From: Sinonovacula constricta
Taxonomy: Eukaryota; Mollusca; Bivalvia; Cardiida; Solecurtidae
Direction of reading: 5' to 3'
Assembly: GCA_007844125.1 (NCBI GenBank)
Contig: CM017563.1
Location: forward strand, 26,504,694-26,568,693
DNA length: 64,000 nucleotides
Made by a program: the position numbers and the translations under genes. The notes under the pieces were generated by a model that did not search any database, was not told the DNA's origin, and saw only the letters and a program-made list of their open reading frames with translations. This document shows, one piece after another, positions 12,561 to 24,905 of this stretch. Every line of letters starts with the position of its first letter. Position 1 is the stretch's first letter.

Positions 12561-13517
12561 GAAACGTGGCCATGCCACGAAACTAGGTTTTTAACGTTTT
12601 AACAAAGCCAATTCCAATATAGGTCTTCATGCAAGCTTGCTATATCCAAAGTTTCAGCAAGATTGGTTTATCCAAACTGAAGTTATTGACCGGAAACACT
12701 ATCTTTGGCGCCCGTCCGCCTTACCCAAAGCTAATAACCAGGATTTTTGTTGAAAACTTGGTTAAAAACGTCCAACACACGAAGAAGGCATTTATATAAA
12801 TCTTGGTATTCTTAGTCACACCGATCGTAATTATATAATTACTTACGTTTTACTGACTGGTTTCGTAGAATACAGAGAAATGGATGAAAGCCGCGTATTT
12901 TCTGTATAATTATGTAAAATAAGCAATTTATTTTGAAACATTTACACTGTTTTACTGTTTGCTGGTAACAACATCTTTAAAACACATTCACTCAATACGA
13001 ATGACAACGCTAATGTGGTCGTATAGTGAATGCAAGATGAATGATTTATACCACTTCGCTATTTGTTTACTTCCTGAATTACGATTTTAAAGACTGCAAA
13101 TATGGATCATGGTGAAACATTGTCAGTATAGCATTTTATGTTAACTTAAAGTAATCAATACACTTATTTTACAACATGTCTTTGCATGTACATAACATAA
13201 CATAACAATTAAAAGGAAACAGGGTTTATATGACCATAAATGGCGGTTTCGATCGCCCATAAAACTTTCCAGCGGTCTTTTGCGGTCGAGGTAAGGCTTG
13301 GGAAAAAAAAATATTATTAATAGCTCATAGATTGTGCGCACCCCCTACCTTTTAATCGAAGGCGCACTTTCTATAGCACTTTACGGTACCCCAATATACC
13401 ATTGCACTCATAGTACAAGAAAAAACACCTTTGATGCGATTAAAACAGATTTAAAAGAAATTGTGACATAAGTTGTTTTTTTAACTTAATTAAAGGTGGT
13501 ATTATGCAGTTATCTTT
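12561..13517. other. Intergenic DNA without recognisable genes
   Basis: No gene is recognisable. AATTAAAGGTGGTATTATGC at about 13490 resembles the TTTAAAGGTG terminal motif of the MITE at 48855-49350, but no matching opposite end was found. Confidence 0.35.
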
Positions 13518-14107
13518 ATTCAAATACATGAAGATAAATAAATTAAAATATAGAACTCCATGTACCGAATTATGACCCGTATTTTTCCAAGGTTATGGAA
13601 GTCCGCAGAACAAACTTTCCCCATGTGCAAAATTCAGTGAGCATTCCATATATAGGCGTCGCGTTGCCAATAACCCATACTTATGTGGTCTGTCTGGTCT
13701 ATCTGGGCTATATATTGGATAGATACAGAGGAAATTAAGCAAACATGATTTAAAAACAACAAAATCACATTAACTAAAATAACAATATTCGAAAAGATAC
13801 GTTCCACTAAATTATTCAAATACATGAAGATAAATAAATTAAAATAAAGAACTCCATGTACCGAATAATGACCCGTATTTTTCCAAGGTTATGGAAGTCC
13901 GCAGAACAAACTTCCCCATGTGCAAAATTCAGTGAGCATTCTATATATAGGCGTCGCGTTGCCAATAACCTATACTTATATGGTCTGTCTGGTCTATATA
14001 TTTGATATATACAGAGGAAATCAAGCAATCATAATTTAAAAACAACAAAAACACATAAACTAAAATAACAACATTTGAAAAGATATGTTCCCCTAATAAG
14101 CAAATTG
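13518..14107 (-). repeat. 295-bp tandem duplication containing two inverted copies of the dispersed repeat
   Basis: Positions about 13518-13812 and 13813-14107 are adjacent direct copies. Both start TATTCAAATACATGAAG, share GGCGTCGCGTTGCCAATAAC, and end in an ATTTAAAAACAACAAAA-rich stretch. They differ by scattered substitutions and a small deletion. Each contains the reverse complement of the head of the 12115 repeat. Confidence 0.8.
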
Positions 14108-14269
14108 TTAGAAAGATACCTTGTTATGATTTGTTTATGTTTTGTCACATCACACTTAAAAATGCAAACACAAAAATAGAATCCATATTATTTATAAAAA
14201 TCGACACACGAACAGAAGACAATGTTTACAGTTTATTGTGCATATTAAAACAATTGTATTATGTACAGT

Positions 14270-14770
14270 CGATCAAAAAGACAGCAGGTCGTAATAGTTG
14301 TGGTGGAATTATTTTAAGTGATGATGATGGCTGAGGTGATGGTTGTTGTGGTATCGGTTGTTCTGAAAGTTGTGGTGGACGTTTTTGAGTGGATGTGATT
14401 AATGTTATTACGGGTTATGATGAGATGATGTTGGTGGTCTTGTTAATGGTCAAGTTGATGTTGGCGGTGGCTATAAAGTACGAGTGGTGATAATTTGGTG
14501 GAAAAGGTTGTGCTCCTGATGAAGGCGGTGTTGGCGTTGACGATTGCGTCATAGGTGAATTCACCATCGTGAATGTGGTCGGGGAAACGGTTTCGATAAT
14601 TGCTGTAATGATTCTGGTTGAAGTGGTGGTTTTAGTGTTCCTGGTGATAATGGTGTTACCGGTAGTGACAAAAGTCATGGTGTTGATGATAATGGTGATA
14701 GTGATGGTAGTGGATGCAATGCTAATAGTGGTTGAGGTGGTATGGTGAGAGTGGCTGTGATGGAAGTGCC
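14270..14770. repeat. G/T-rich cryptically simple sequence
   Basis: The plus strand is dominated by GATGGTTGTTGTGG, GTGGTG and GATGATG-like words without a fixed period. The minus-strand frame through it is Thr/Ile-rich and low in complexity, so I do not call a gene. Confidence 0.7.
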
Positions 14771-14915
14771 TCTTAATATGCGCCTGACCATGGTGCAGCT
14801 CATGCTTGTGTAGGTCTAACCGACATAGGCGTCAATGAAAAAATGATGCCCAGAATTTCAATGCAATCAAATCGAAACAATTTATTCCTAAAACCTAAAT
14901 ATTTCAAATAGTTTT

Positions 14916-15640
14916 ATTGGCGACGCGCTGGAGTGCGACGCTTATATATGGAATGGTCAATGAAATTTGCACATGGGGAAAGTTTTCTTGATAGGTTACA
15001 CGACATTTAATGTGTTGCAAAGACGTTTATCCACCACTGAAAACATACACAGTGACTTTTGCATAGTGTACCCGCACAATTTCAGTGAAATTTTCAGTTC
15101 CGGTTTCAATAAATCAGTCCATTATTGAGAATAGCAGTACAGTTATTTTGAAGTTTTATAACTTCACAATGTTTTAGCTTTGGTTTGCACCAAATTGTAC
15201 GAGATTATATTCATAATAGCAAATCCGCCCAAAACTAAAGAATCAATCTTAAAATATCAACAACAATAAACTGTTAGGAGTACTTCTTCCGGTGCCAATT
15301 TTTGCTTACCGTCCCTTCTAACCTTGATCAAATTCGGTAAATGGCGTTCTATTTTTGCTTGAATTATTTTTTTTCTTTCTATGTCTGTCAATTTTATGCA
15401 AACATGGTATAAACTAGGGATTCTGTTTTATTTCTTTTTTTTATATTAAACATTCTAAACGTTTAACTAAATGTACATGAATACTCTCTGAGCGCTTATT
15501 TACGAAAGTAGATAGGAATGCTCTTCAGTTCTTCCTTGGATGTTCGGACTGCATGTTAACGAACTGAGATTACCTATTAGCAACGAAACAGTCCATAGCC
15601 AGAAAAAATGTTCTGAACGGTCTTTTGAGTATGCATTGTA
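14916..15640 (+). repeat. Dispersed repeat family, copy B (forward)
   Basis: The head TTGGCGACGCGCTGGAGTGC and the following TTATATATGGAATGG match copy A at 12115. Later blocks, GGTAAATGGCGTTCT near 15337 and CCATAGCCAGAAAAAATGTT near 15590, match copy A in the same order, with about 300 bases of unmatched sequence between them. It is a diverged, interrupted copy. Confidence 0.55.
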
Positions 15641-15673
15641 AAATCTGACGCAATGTTTATGCAACCATTTTAG

Positions 15674-16152
15674 CAGTGGCGGATCCAGGATTTCTTGTGT
15701 GTGTGTGTGTTTGGGGGGGGGGGGGGGGGATTTTTATAAATGTTTTGTTTACCAAAGCTACCAACATTGATACTTTTCTGTTGTTTTACTATACTTGGGA
15801 GACGTTTTGAAAGTTCAATATTTCGATACTACATGTATATATTAACAATAACTGCATGGCGGGCAAATAAAAGCAATTATGACTTTAGAACTGCAAAACA
15901 AAGACAAGTCACAATTTTATTCTGACAACGCGTCTATTAGAAGCATTCACCGAGGATATTTCCCTGCATTACTGTCAATGCTTTGACCAATGTCCAGTCA
16001 TAGGTGACAACACAGTAGCATCAGAGCGTTAAAACTGTCTCAAGTTCATGTGTATCTGAACGAAACCCAACAATGTGGTGTCGATATTTTTGAAAAAAAA
16101 AACTAGATCTCGTGTGCGGGGGGGGGGGGGGGCGCCCCCGGATCCGCTAGTG
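15674..16152. mobile_element. Short non-autonomous DNA transposon (hAT-like MITE)
   Basis: The left end CAGTGGCGGATCC and the right end, read inward as CACTAGCGGATCC, form a 13-bp imperfect terminal inverted repeat. Inner flanks are a GT microsatellite plus a G homopolymer on the left and a G homopolymer on the right. TTTTAG occurs immediately left and one or two bases right of the element, compatible with a decayed target duplication. CAGTGGCG-type ends are familiar from hAT elements with 8-bp duplications, but that assignment is from memory. No transposase is present. Confidence 0.65.
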
Positions 16153-17694
16153 TTTTTAGTTAGATTAACGGTTTCTGTAAGGTCCCCGCAAATCTAAAAA
16201 ATTAAAAAATAGCATGAGATTTATTTCTTGTCAAGACTTTTATTTCAAAAACATCTTGCAAAAACTGTATATGTTCGGTCTAATTATTACGTCCCTACAC
16301 CCAGATTTACTAGAAAGTAATATCCATCATAGACAATAAGATTACTTTTTTGAAGTATTTCTTTTCTTTACTGAATGACAAACTACCTCTCACTTGACAG
16401 CACTTTTTTAAAGTTGTATTCTTAATGTCATCTCACTGTGTATATAAACCACAGTAGCACATACTTAGGTTGCTTTGTTACAACATTAGTTCCATCGGGA
16501 TAAGGACAAACTAGATCGTTTTGTCTTTACTGTTTCTCTCATTTCACTTTAAATGTGAGAAGTATGTTAAATTTAGGAAAGATGAAACAATGTTCTTTGT
16601 GTACATAATACCTTGTTCCAGAAAAATATTATCTGAACAATAATTATTTGTGTAATATGAGGCTGCTGCACATGTTCAATTTCTGCTTGTACATTTTAGT
16701 TTCATTGTTATTTTTTGGCAGCTTTCTTCTATACATGTAAACTCTTGGAAAACGTATTTAATGGTGTCGGGTTTTGCTTTTATTTGGTTTTAAACCATTC
16801 TTTGCTGTCGGGAATAGGTCTGAACGTTAAACATACTTTTTCTCGAGATTTTTTTTTATAGTATACTGAAATAAAAACCTTCAAATAAAAACTTTTTAAA
16901 TATGTATTTGTTAATTGCTTCCATATTGCTTTAACATGTTTACCTGTTCCAGTTTTTGCGTCGCCTTTGATGTTTCGCATCAACGACTTTTCTTGTTCCT
17001 CTTGTGAATATTTTAAAGCCACTTTAATCTAAAAAAATCTTCCGTAGGTACCATCAACACATTGAACTACACGATTCGCGCTTTGTTAAACTTATTACGT
17101 AACTATCGAACCTCTCATGGGTCGCTGCAGACATTTCCACTAAATAAATCATTTTTCAAAGAAGAAAAAAATCTGTAACAAGAATAGAACAGAGAGGAAA
17201 GAAGCAGTTACCGCGTAGAAAAGGTCATACGTGTTAAAGAAGTGTCAACTATTGATGCTCTTAACAGTAGGTTTGTTTTCTTTATTTGATCGGAAGATTA
17301 AAAGATATCACTGTATTGATTGCTTACTTAAAAGATGTTTACGTTAGTGCGAAATGCAAACTGTCATTGTTTCAATTCAAGGACTAAATGGTGTAAAACA
17401 ACTAAATAATGCTGAACTTACATATACAGTATGAGAGTACATGTACATACGTTTACAAGTTTTTTCTATGTTCAACAGCTTGCTTTTTCATCATGTACAT
17501 ACATTTTTAAGTTGTTTTTTTTGTGTTATACAACTTGTTTTTTCATCATCAATAAATTATTTAAAAAAATCATCTTCTGTTATCTCTTATAACAATATAT
17601 TGCATTTTCATTACCAAAGCAAAATTAACTAAAACATATACTTAGGAAAATCTAATATCAGTACAAATTAAAAAAACACACATTTTTTTCTCGT
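16153..17694. other. Intergenic DNA without recognisable genes
   Basis: This is AT-rich sequence. A short Lys-rich minus-strand frame at 16780-17022 has no recognisable domain. Nothing else is supported. Confidence 0.4.
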
Positions 17695-17699
17695 CTTAT

Positions 17700-17779
17700 T
17701 GAAACCTCTGAACAGCAACACCTCTGAGCAGCAACACTTTTTCGTGCCTCCGCCAGATGTTGCTGTGGAGAGGTTTTAC
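17700..17779. repeat. Short inverted-repeat motif (MITE fragment)
   Basis: CCTCTGAACAGCAACA is followed at once by CCTCTGAGCAGCAACA. An inverted partner TGTTGCTGTGGAGAGG lies about 30 bases on, so the stretch can fold into a hairpin. It looks like the remnant of a small transposon. Confidence 0.5.
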
Positions 17780-18192
17780 TGTACTGCAAAAAGGCGCTTA
17801 AACCTGTTTAAAAAGTTCTGAAATCCAACTTGATTTTTGTTTGGCGTCGCTTGCGAGTCATGAACGAAATGAAGAATGTTTGAGGCACGAAGGGTTGACC
17901 AGGCATGACCTTTACTACAGGCGGCCGTACAGTTTCCATGCCAGGCATAAAGATAGTACGAGTACTGAAACAAATATGCATGTCGAAGGGCCAGTCATGC
18001 TTCAAATGTTAACATTAACTTTGTAATCTGTTGAAACTAGATGTTTAAGTGTTTATAAGATAATAGGTACTTGTTCAATGTATTTAGATAATTACCTTTT
18101 TGTCTAACACACGTTTGTAACAAAGTTAGCATAAATTTATTAGATCTACATTTATTTGTGTTTAATAAATAGATATGTCATTGTATATTGTC

Positions 18193-19359
18193 TATTTTGA
18201 GAGTCCAACCGTCGATTAGCCGACCCTGTCTCTTCCGACGATCTTAAACAGCAATGCAACAATGCTATTCCAAAGAAAACCCGTGCCAACAACGCCTGGG
18301 CCACGTCATTGTGGAAGGAATGGGCTGAAAATAGGAACCAACTTCTAGAAACTGCATTCGAGCCAGGTTTCCCTATACCAGCCGACTTGGAGAATATCAA
18401 GGACAATAGTATGCTCGATTACTGGTGGCAAAGGTTCATTGTTGATCGGATTCAGGAAAGCGCTAGATGCCAGGATGAAGGAGTTAACAGCACATTGTGT
18501 AGGTGTTAGTGTAAAGAAAGCGGACCCTATTACTAAACAAGACGAGCAAACATTATGGGATACGGGAGTGTTTAGTTTAAACTTTTCAACGGGCTTATCG
18601 AACGCAGTATTCTTTTACAATGGAAAGGTTTTTGGTTTTCGTGGGTTCTCTGAACATCTCGAGTGTCAAGCTGAGCAATTTGACCTAGCAATACGATCAT
18701 GAGAACAATAGACGGTTTGTTCGATTTACGCCGTGAATAAGAAAGAACTCACAAGGTGGCTTAAAGCATAAACGTGTAAACAATGAACCTATTATACATT
18801 ATGATCAACCTGACATGTCTCCGAGTATTTTTGAAATATACAAGACTTATCTAGAATTAATTCCACGGAAAGGATTATTTACAGAAAGCCTTTAGGTGGA
18901 CTTGATGAAAACAATAATGTACGTTATGGATGCGGTTCGATCCCCCAGGTGACCTTAAAACAAATGATGAAGCGGTTCTTTGACGAAGCTGGGATAAGTA
19001 CTGAAGGCCGCAACATCTCCAACCATTCTGCGCGTGTAAGTTTGTGCACAACGTTATATAATGAGCGATTTTCGGACAAATCGGTTACAAGTCGCAGTAA
19101 GCACAGAAGTTCGACCGTACAAACATACCAGCGAGAAAAGTTTCCGTTATTAGACAATATAAGCACTGCGTTAGAGCCCGATATTAGACATTGCATAAAG
19201 TCGGAACCCAAACCTTCCGTAGATTGCCAACAAACAGCCACTGTACCTAGTTCTACGGCGGAATCAGCTGACAACGACGACCTTGTTGTGTATGTGCCCA
19301 CGTGTGTGAAAAGGGTCATTTTGGTCAAGGGCGGTAAAAGGGTTGCATTGGACATTTAA
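18193..19359 (+). pseudogene. Crypton-type tyrosine recombinase gene (KIAA1958/ZMYM-like), copy 1
   Basis: The first part (to about 18450) reads AWATSLWKEWAENRN and MLDYWWQRFIVD, the N-terminal pattern of KIAA1958/DUF3504 proteins. The reading then jumps frame to FRKALDARMKELTAH and KKADPITKQDEQTLW, so the usual stretch between the two is deleted. After more breaks, 18949-19359 gives a tyrosine-recombinase C-terminus: HSAR (His and Arg of the HxxR box), then KHRSS and the presumed nucleophile in TYQRE. The protein ends with a free tail and TAA at 19357. Such genes come from Crypton transposons, which use a tyrosine recombinase. The splice acceptor reads TTTTGAG here but TTTTCAG in copy 2, so this copy probably lost its acceptor as well. 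Confidence 0.75.
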
Positions 19360-20334
19360 ACATTTTACTGGACAATTTGCTCTAGCAGTGAAATTTTATG
19401 TTTATTGTTCTTTTTGGATCTTAATAGACACGTGCTATTTTGCTTATCTTTTGCCAACATTTCAATCTATAGAATAAAGTTTATATGCTGTGTTTTGTTA
19501 TTTCTTTTGCACACGACACACTCATTTGTACCGTCATGCATATTAATTAGGTAGGCCGGAGTAACAATCCCATGCACATGACGTCACTGTAGAAAGTTTG
19601 TTCTATAACAATAATTTTTATAGACTGTTCCTACACTAAATAGAAAGGAGATTTTAAAAAACAACAACAAAGCATTGTGATTGGTTGAAAAACTAGGGTA
19701 AACACTGAAAGTGGATACACGGTTTTCTTAGTTTAAAAATAGCTAACAGCAGCGGCTCAGACAGGAAATACATTATTGTAATGACGACTGTGTCGTTATG
19801 GTTCACTTTTCACACATGTGTAGGACATCAATAAACAACATTTCACGAGATCTGTTAAAGTTACAATATTTTTTTTAATAACAATACTGTGAGTCCACTG
19901 TCGTATACCGCCTTAAACGCAAATTGTGCAATTTTACACAGGGTGGGGAATAATTATGTCCTTTGACGATGTTTTTCCTTTGATGGACATTGGACTTTGA
20001 TTCCTCAATTCCATCTCCACATAAACAGGATGCTACAACCGTTTACTCTTCTCTGGTCGCCTTTTTCTTAATTAAAAAGTTAATCGCATTTACTATCAAC
20101 ATTTTTTGTATGTCTTCTAATCGAAATAACACCTATTTCTCTTCTAAGCACTACGTATCTTCTAAGCACTATGTGGACATTATTTTTCAATGACGTCACT
20201 ACTTTCGTCATACTTACCAAACAAAACGTCAGCGCTTGGACATTTATTCAAATCTAAATGGATCGGTTTTCTTTTCATTGCTTGCATTTGGAAACCGATC
20301 GGGAAGTACGAGGTTAGAGCTCTGTAAAACCGGT
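19360..20334. other. Non-coding flank of the recombinase pseudogene
   Basis: No convincing gene is seen. Two TGACGTCA palindromes, near 19577 and 20190, are conserved in copy 2; their role is unknown. Confidence 0.4.
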
Positions 20335-20786
20335 TTTAGCACCCCAGTCGGTCCATATCACCGACTGACCGTTTCAAGGCGGTAACTGTCGGGTTTGGTC
20401 TTTGTTACATGACGCATCACAGATTTGTTCTTACTTTCAAATTTGACTTGCATGTAAATAACCTGGTCCTGTGCCTTTTTAAATTTTTGTATATGTTGCA
20501 ATGCTCATAGGATTTTATCATATATATTCTTTTTTCGAATTTACAGAAACGTTTAGATCTGTATTTAAACCTGGTTGTGTACTTATCTTTCATGTGGGTA
20601 TGTGTAGCAGAATTATTATTATATGATGTGAACATTCCTAGGTCAGGGGCTTGTCAACCCAATTCTGACCCAGTTTATTTTCCTTGCAGCATTTGTATGA
20701 AACTATGTAAATCAAACCAGGACAGCATTGCATGCGACTCTTGTGACCAGTGGCTTAATTGCAGGTGCATTAATATATGCCTCTAA
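20335..20786 (+). pseudogene. LINE 5' region with PHD-finger ORF1 fragment, copy 1
   Basis: A short inverted repeat (GTCGGT...ACCGAC at about 20348-20366) precedes a frame with FPCSICMKLCKSNQ and CDSCDQWLNCRC, a Cys-rich PHD-like zinc finger at about 20680-20770. Such fingers are common in ORF1 of mollusc LINEs, and the conserved Trp before the last Cys pair is present. The frame stops at 20786, and no reverse transcriptase follows before the next element. The matching fragment in copy 2 ends at 54891. Confidence 0.5.
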
Positions 20787-21167
20787 ATATTTTCGAAGCT
20801 ACCAAGATAGAGGATATATAGTAGCAGTGATCCCCATAAACTTTCAACAACTTTATTTGATGTAACACTTATCAGCGGTCACGACTCTTACCAACCCAAA
20901 CTGTTACGGTGTGGTTTCGACTTCTACTGACAAAATTTGGAACCCATTCCATACTCGTGACAGCACGTCACACAGAAACGTAATAGTTTAACAAAAACCA
21001 CGATTGGCTCTCCACAACACACTTCTATTCCTGCCGAAGTCCAAAAATCACTAACACACTTAAAATCACCTTTCCGGCGTATAGTGGCAATACTGCAGCA
21101 ATTTTATTACCAAAGTCTTCTCTTGAATCATCAACCATTACTGTGTCAGTAAGTCTCAGACTACCGA

Positions 21168-22466
21168 AAACGATACATACGTTACTGTCGCCAAAGCATT
21201 TTGCATTATAAAAACTTATTTTAGACAAAAACAATCTACTGCCTGTAATTACTATTGATATTTAAAGAAGACGTATGCGTGTTTGTAAAATTTAATGATA
21301 TAGCAAGCGTATCCGTATTTGTTTTAAAGAAATTTTTGTTTGTTTTGGTGTCGAAGTTGTCGTAATACATACGTTACAACAGCAGAAAAAGTTTTCTTAA
21401 AATACCAAAATATGCACACACAAAAAACAAAACAAAAAAAAACCCAGAAAAAAACGATTGGACATAAACGAATTATTTTTATCAACATATCACTCACCAT
21501 CTGAAATGTTTAATTGTATGTACTTATCCAATAACAAAGATATACACTCGTTTTAGGAAACTTAACCCATAGCGTATAAACCATGACGATACATACGTAA
21601 CCATATACTCCAAACAAAATGGTTGAACAGAAATATCTTAATAATCGCAAATTTCGAGGACGTCATTAAACAAACTTTTTTTAATTAATTCACAACTGAT
21701 TGATGCAGTTTAATTAACTAAATGGCTTATAAACGCCGCAAATGATACATACGTGATCGATACATACGTGACTGTCGTAAACAATTGACGTTATTATAAT
21801 GAATGACATCAGTTATGACACGTGTAAACAGTGTGTACAAGTTATTTACTCCGCCATGTTTTACATATGAAGGTCGTGTGTACTTCCACAACTGTTTTTA
21901 AACAGACATTTAAACAGGCAATACTACAGTTTCTCAGGTGAGTAAAGTTTCCCAAAATCATGATACGTGTTAATATATTTATTCGCAATCGATGAATCTG
22001 CGTTTAAATGTCTATATGCCATCGTGTGATTTTTGTCTCTGAGTTCCTAAACATAGATATACACGTTAAATTGTTTTGTTACATACGTTACTGCTAGTAA
22101 AGTATGCATCCCTTTAAAGTAACAGCATTGTTGGTGCAATGGAATTGAAAACAATAAATAATTATTTCTTAAATTAATTATCAACGTATGAAAGTACATT
22201 ACAAACATATTTACCAGTAATTCCAATTTAATTTCTTAACTTAAGGTTGCACAATGAAGGTATAAGTACTGTGATGAGAATGAAATTCTGTTGTTTATTT
22301 GTATAATGTTGGATATAAGCAGAATACCTACAGTAAAATGATTTTAAATTTTAGCAAAAAACGATTTTTAATTTGTAAATACTCAATTACAAAACAACAA
22401 CCATTTCCTATTCTTCTCAATATTCTGCAATAATTAGTAACGTATGTATCGATACTTACGTTATAT
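21168..22466. repeat. Left cluster of ATACGTTAC-type motifs
   Basis: GATACATACGTTAC or close variants occur near 21168, 21364, 21588, 21744, 21756, 22080 and, as an inverted pair, 22438-22464. The cluster surrounds the predicted 5' exon and intron of the gene that starts at 22484. A second cluster lies beyond the end of that gene at 36446-37353. Repeated sites at both ends suggest subterminal binding sites of a DNA transposon. The motif pattern is seen directly; the function is inferred. Confidence 0.6.
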
Positions 22467-22482
22467 TTGTTTCTCAATTCAG
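21938..22482 (+). other. Predicted 5'-UTR intron of the outer element's gene
   Basis: The donor TCTCAG|GTGAGT at 21937/21938 matches the consensus well. The acceptor TTTCTCAATTCAG at 22470-22482 stands one base before ATG 22484. The arrangement suggests a short non-coding first exon spliced directly to the start codon. Confidence 0.5.
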
Positions 22483-22483
22483 G

Positions 22484-23140
22484 ATGGGGAAATCGCGCGC
22501 AGAAATTCAAAAGGCTTACAGAGAAAGGCAAAAAGCTAAGAAATTCATTTTTAGAGAAAGAAAGAGTTCGTCAACGGCAATACTACGTGCCAACAGCTGA
22601 GCTTAGCCAACGAAAACTTGATGCTAGAAACCAGAAAAATAAATTGCGAAATAGACTATGTCGCTTGGAAAGCGTAATCAGAACAATGAAAGTGCATTGG
22701 ATACAAGTGGATACGGATCACTTATCTCTGAAAACGGAGATTCCAGAGAGGACAATAGTGAGTCTGGTCCTAGTATTACACCACCGGCGAAACTAATAGT
22801 AAAGTGGCCAGTGACAGGAAAAGGTGCGAGGAAAATCAATGCGCGAGCTCTTCGTAGAGCTAACAGAAAGATTTACTCATTAAGATGTGAGGTCAACAAG
22901 TTTAAGAAGAAAATAAAAGCAAAGAACAAAAAAAATCGAACGAATTTTAAACAAAGTTGGAATGATGCAGTCGAACAAAAGCCAAGAAACCACACCGAAG
23001 CGGAACACATTGTCTGATCTGAAGGCATTGTAGCTTACGCCAAACAGGGAAAAGATTGACGGCGTCAGATACTGACCAGCATTGTCATCGTGCATGAAAT
23101 TCAAGAGGCTAAAAAGCAAGCAGGACGTAAGAAAGTTAAG
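22484..23140 (+). pseudogene. Unclassified DNA-element protein, N-terminal part, copy 1
   Basis: From ATG 22484 the frame reads MGKSRAEIQKAYRERQKAK. It shifts to FLEKERVRQRQYYVPTAELS, then shifts again to a Ser/Gly linker and a basic coiled-coil segment, RALRRANRKIYSLRCEVNKF, near 22850. At least two frameshifts and several stops break it. I know the AYRER/REKERVRQRQYYVP type of N-terminus from a multicopy uncharacterised protein of marine invertebrates. Its later part appears at 35097-36279 in the same orientation, so one gene was split by the retroelement in between. It is presumably the element's own DNA-binding or transposase protein. Confidence 0.6.
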
Positions 23141-23142
23141 CA

Positions 23143-23260
23143 AAGTCTAAATGTTCCATCTGGTTTGGGCACAAGAATACGCGGTGAAATGTATTTGCTC
23201 TGACTAGGCTCAATAAAGTCATTGTCCAGTAAAAAACAGCAGCTTCACTTTCAACGATAA
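23143..23260 (-). pseudogene. Truncated N-terminus of reverse transcriptase, copy 1
   Basis: In a frame shifted by one relative to the upstream linker, the minus strand gives SPRILVPKPDGTFRLC, the opening motif of gypsy-type RT. It follows a pre-RT segment with FQHLFSDIPTRTDK at about 23300. The catalytic palm with its double-Asp motif is absent, because the element ends at about 23143. Confidence 0.75.
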
Positions 23261-23269
23261 CATCGCGTT

Positions 23270-24735
23270 GTATTTTATCAGTTCGTGTTGGAATGTCAGA
23301 AAACAAGTGTTGGAATTCACGGACAAGTTGTTTCAACTGTGCCTTTTGATCCGGTTCCAGATGAATGAATTTCCCATCAATGTTCCTCAGAATGTCCGAG
23401 TTATTCAGCTTAGTGGGACAAAGATCCCCTTTGGTTTCAATTTCACTGTCACTAACTAAATTATAAATGACTAAATCAGGTGGGACAGAATGAACAACTG
23501 ACACAGGTTTACTAACATTATTGCTATTTCTGTCAATGTACAACTTCAACATGTTAACATGGCACATTTGTTTTTGTTTTCGCCTCCCAGGAGTGAGTTT
23601 TATGTAATTGAGGTCACTAACTTTCTTCTCAGCAATGTAAGGCCCAAAGTATCTAGCTTGTATTGGTTTTCCTGGGATTGGCAATAGTGCAAGAACCTGG
23701 TCACCTGGTTTTAAAGATCGAGTTTGAGTATTAATATCATATCTAACTTTCATTTTTCCCTGGACCGCTTTGAGATTTGAACTTGCCAGTTCACAAGCTT
23801 TTAATAACCTGTCTCGAAAATCAAATACATACTTCAACAAGTTCAATGATGACTCATCATCAGACAGGAACTTCTCCTTAAGAATTTTAACGGTCCACGA
23901 ACAGAGTGACCAAACACAAGCTCAAATGGACTAAATCCAAAAGACTCCTGTATTGACTCCCTTACTGCAAGAGCAATGGGATTCCATAATCCAAGCTTTT
24001 GTCAGTGTCAAAGCAATAAGTACGAATCATGTTTTTCAATGTCTGGTGAAATCTCTCTAAGGCACCTTGACTCTCAGAATGATAAGCAGATGACCTATAT
24101 TGTTTGATTTCTAGCTCATGCATGACCTGCAGAAATATACCAGACATGAAATTCGAACCTTGGTCCGATTGAACTGACTTAGGGAGGCCAACAAATGTGA
24201 AGAATTTGACAAGAGCCTTGACAATCAATTTTGACTGTATATTCCTTAAAGGTATTGCTTCAGGAAAACGTGTCGAAGCACACATGATGGTCAAGAGATA
24301 CTGATTTCCTGACTTCATCTTAGGCAAAGGTCCAACGCAGTCTATTATAATCCGACTAAACGGTTTCTCAGATGCAGGAATGGGCTGTAACGGAGCTTTG
24401 GGAATATTTTGATTTGCTTTACCAATCATTTGACAAGTGTGACAGAAGTTGCAGTACTGAGACACGTCAGATTTCAGACCTGGCAGGAAGAAGTGGTTAA
24501 GGATCTTATTGTGAGTCTTTTCAATACCTAAATGACCAGACATAGGTGATTCGTGAGCCAGACTTAAAATTTCTTGTCTATACAGACGGGGAACTACAGT
24601 CTGATGGTTAACCGCCCAATCATCATCAACTGCAACATCTGGTGGTCTCCATTTTCTCATCAAAACATCATTCTGTACATAATAACCGACCTGCGCACAT
24701 GAAATCTCATTCTCAGGTAAAACCTTCTCGAACAA
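23270..24735 (-). pseudogene. Gypsy integrase with GPY/F module, copy 1
   Basis: The frame 24735-23962 contains the HHCC zinc-binding domain (LAHESPMSGHLG, then CNFCHTC). The catalytic core follows, with Asp in IIIDCVGPLPK, Asp in QSDQGSNFMSG and Glu in GALERFHQTL, so all three DDE residues are present. A deletion of four bases relative to copy 2, near 23968, breaks the frame. The following frame down to about 23500 holds FGPYIAEKKVSDLNYIKL, the GPY/F module that ends many gypsy integrases. A linker rich in charged residues then leads toward RT. Confidence 0.88.
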
Positions 24736-24905
24736 GCAAGAAATATCAGGATCACTGTGTTAGTCCTGAACAAGTTGTGACCTTGACCTTTTATCATCAA
24801 ATTTGTCATTGGATGAATGACCATCAGTTGAAAATGTTGACAAATCAGAATGAGATGAAATCACATGTTTAAGGGACGGGTCATTAGCCTCGTTGTAAAT
24901 CTGAC

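Noticed and set aside
21001..21037. Target duplication of the outer element, from similarity to 37770-37806
   Set aside because: The two stretches are similar but not identical and are longer than a normal duplication. They more likely come from the same LINE family.
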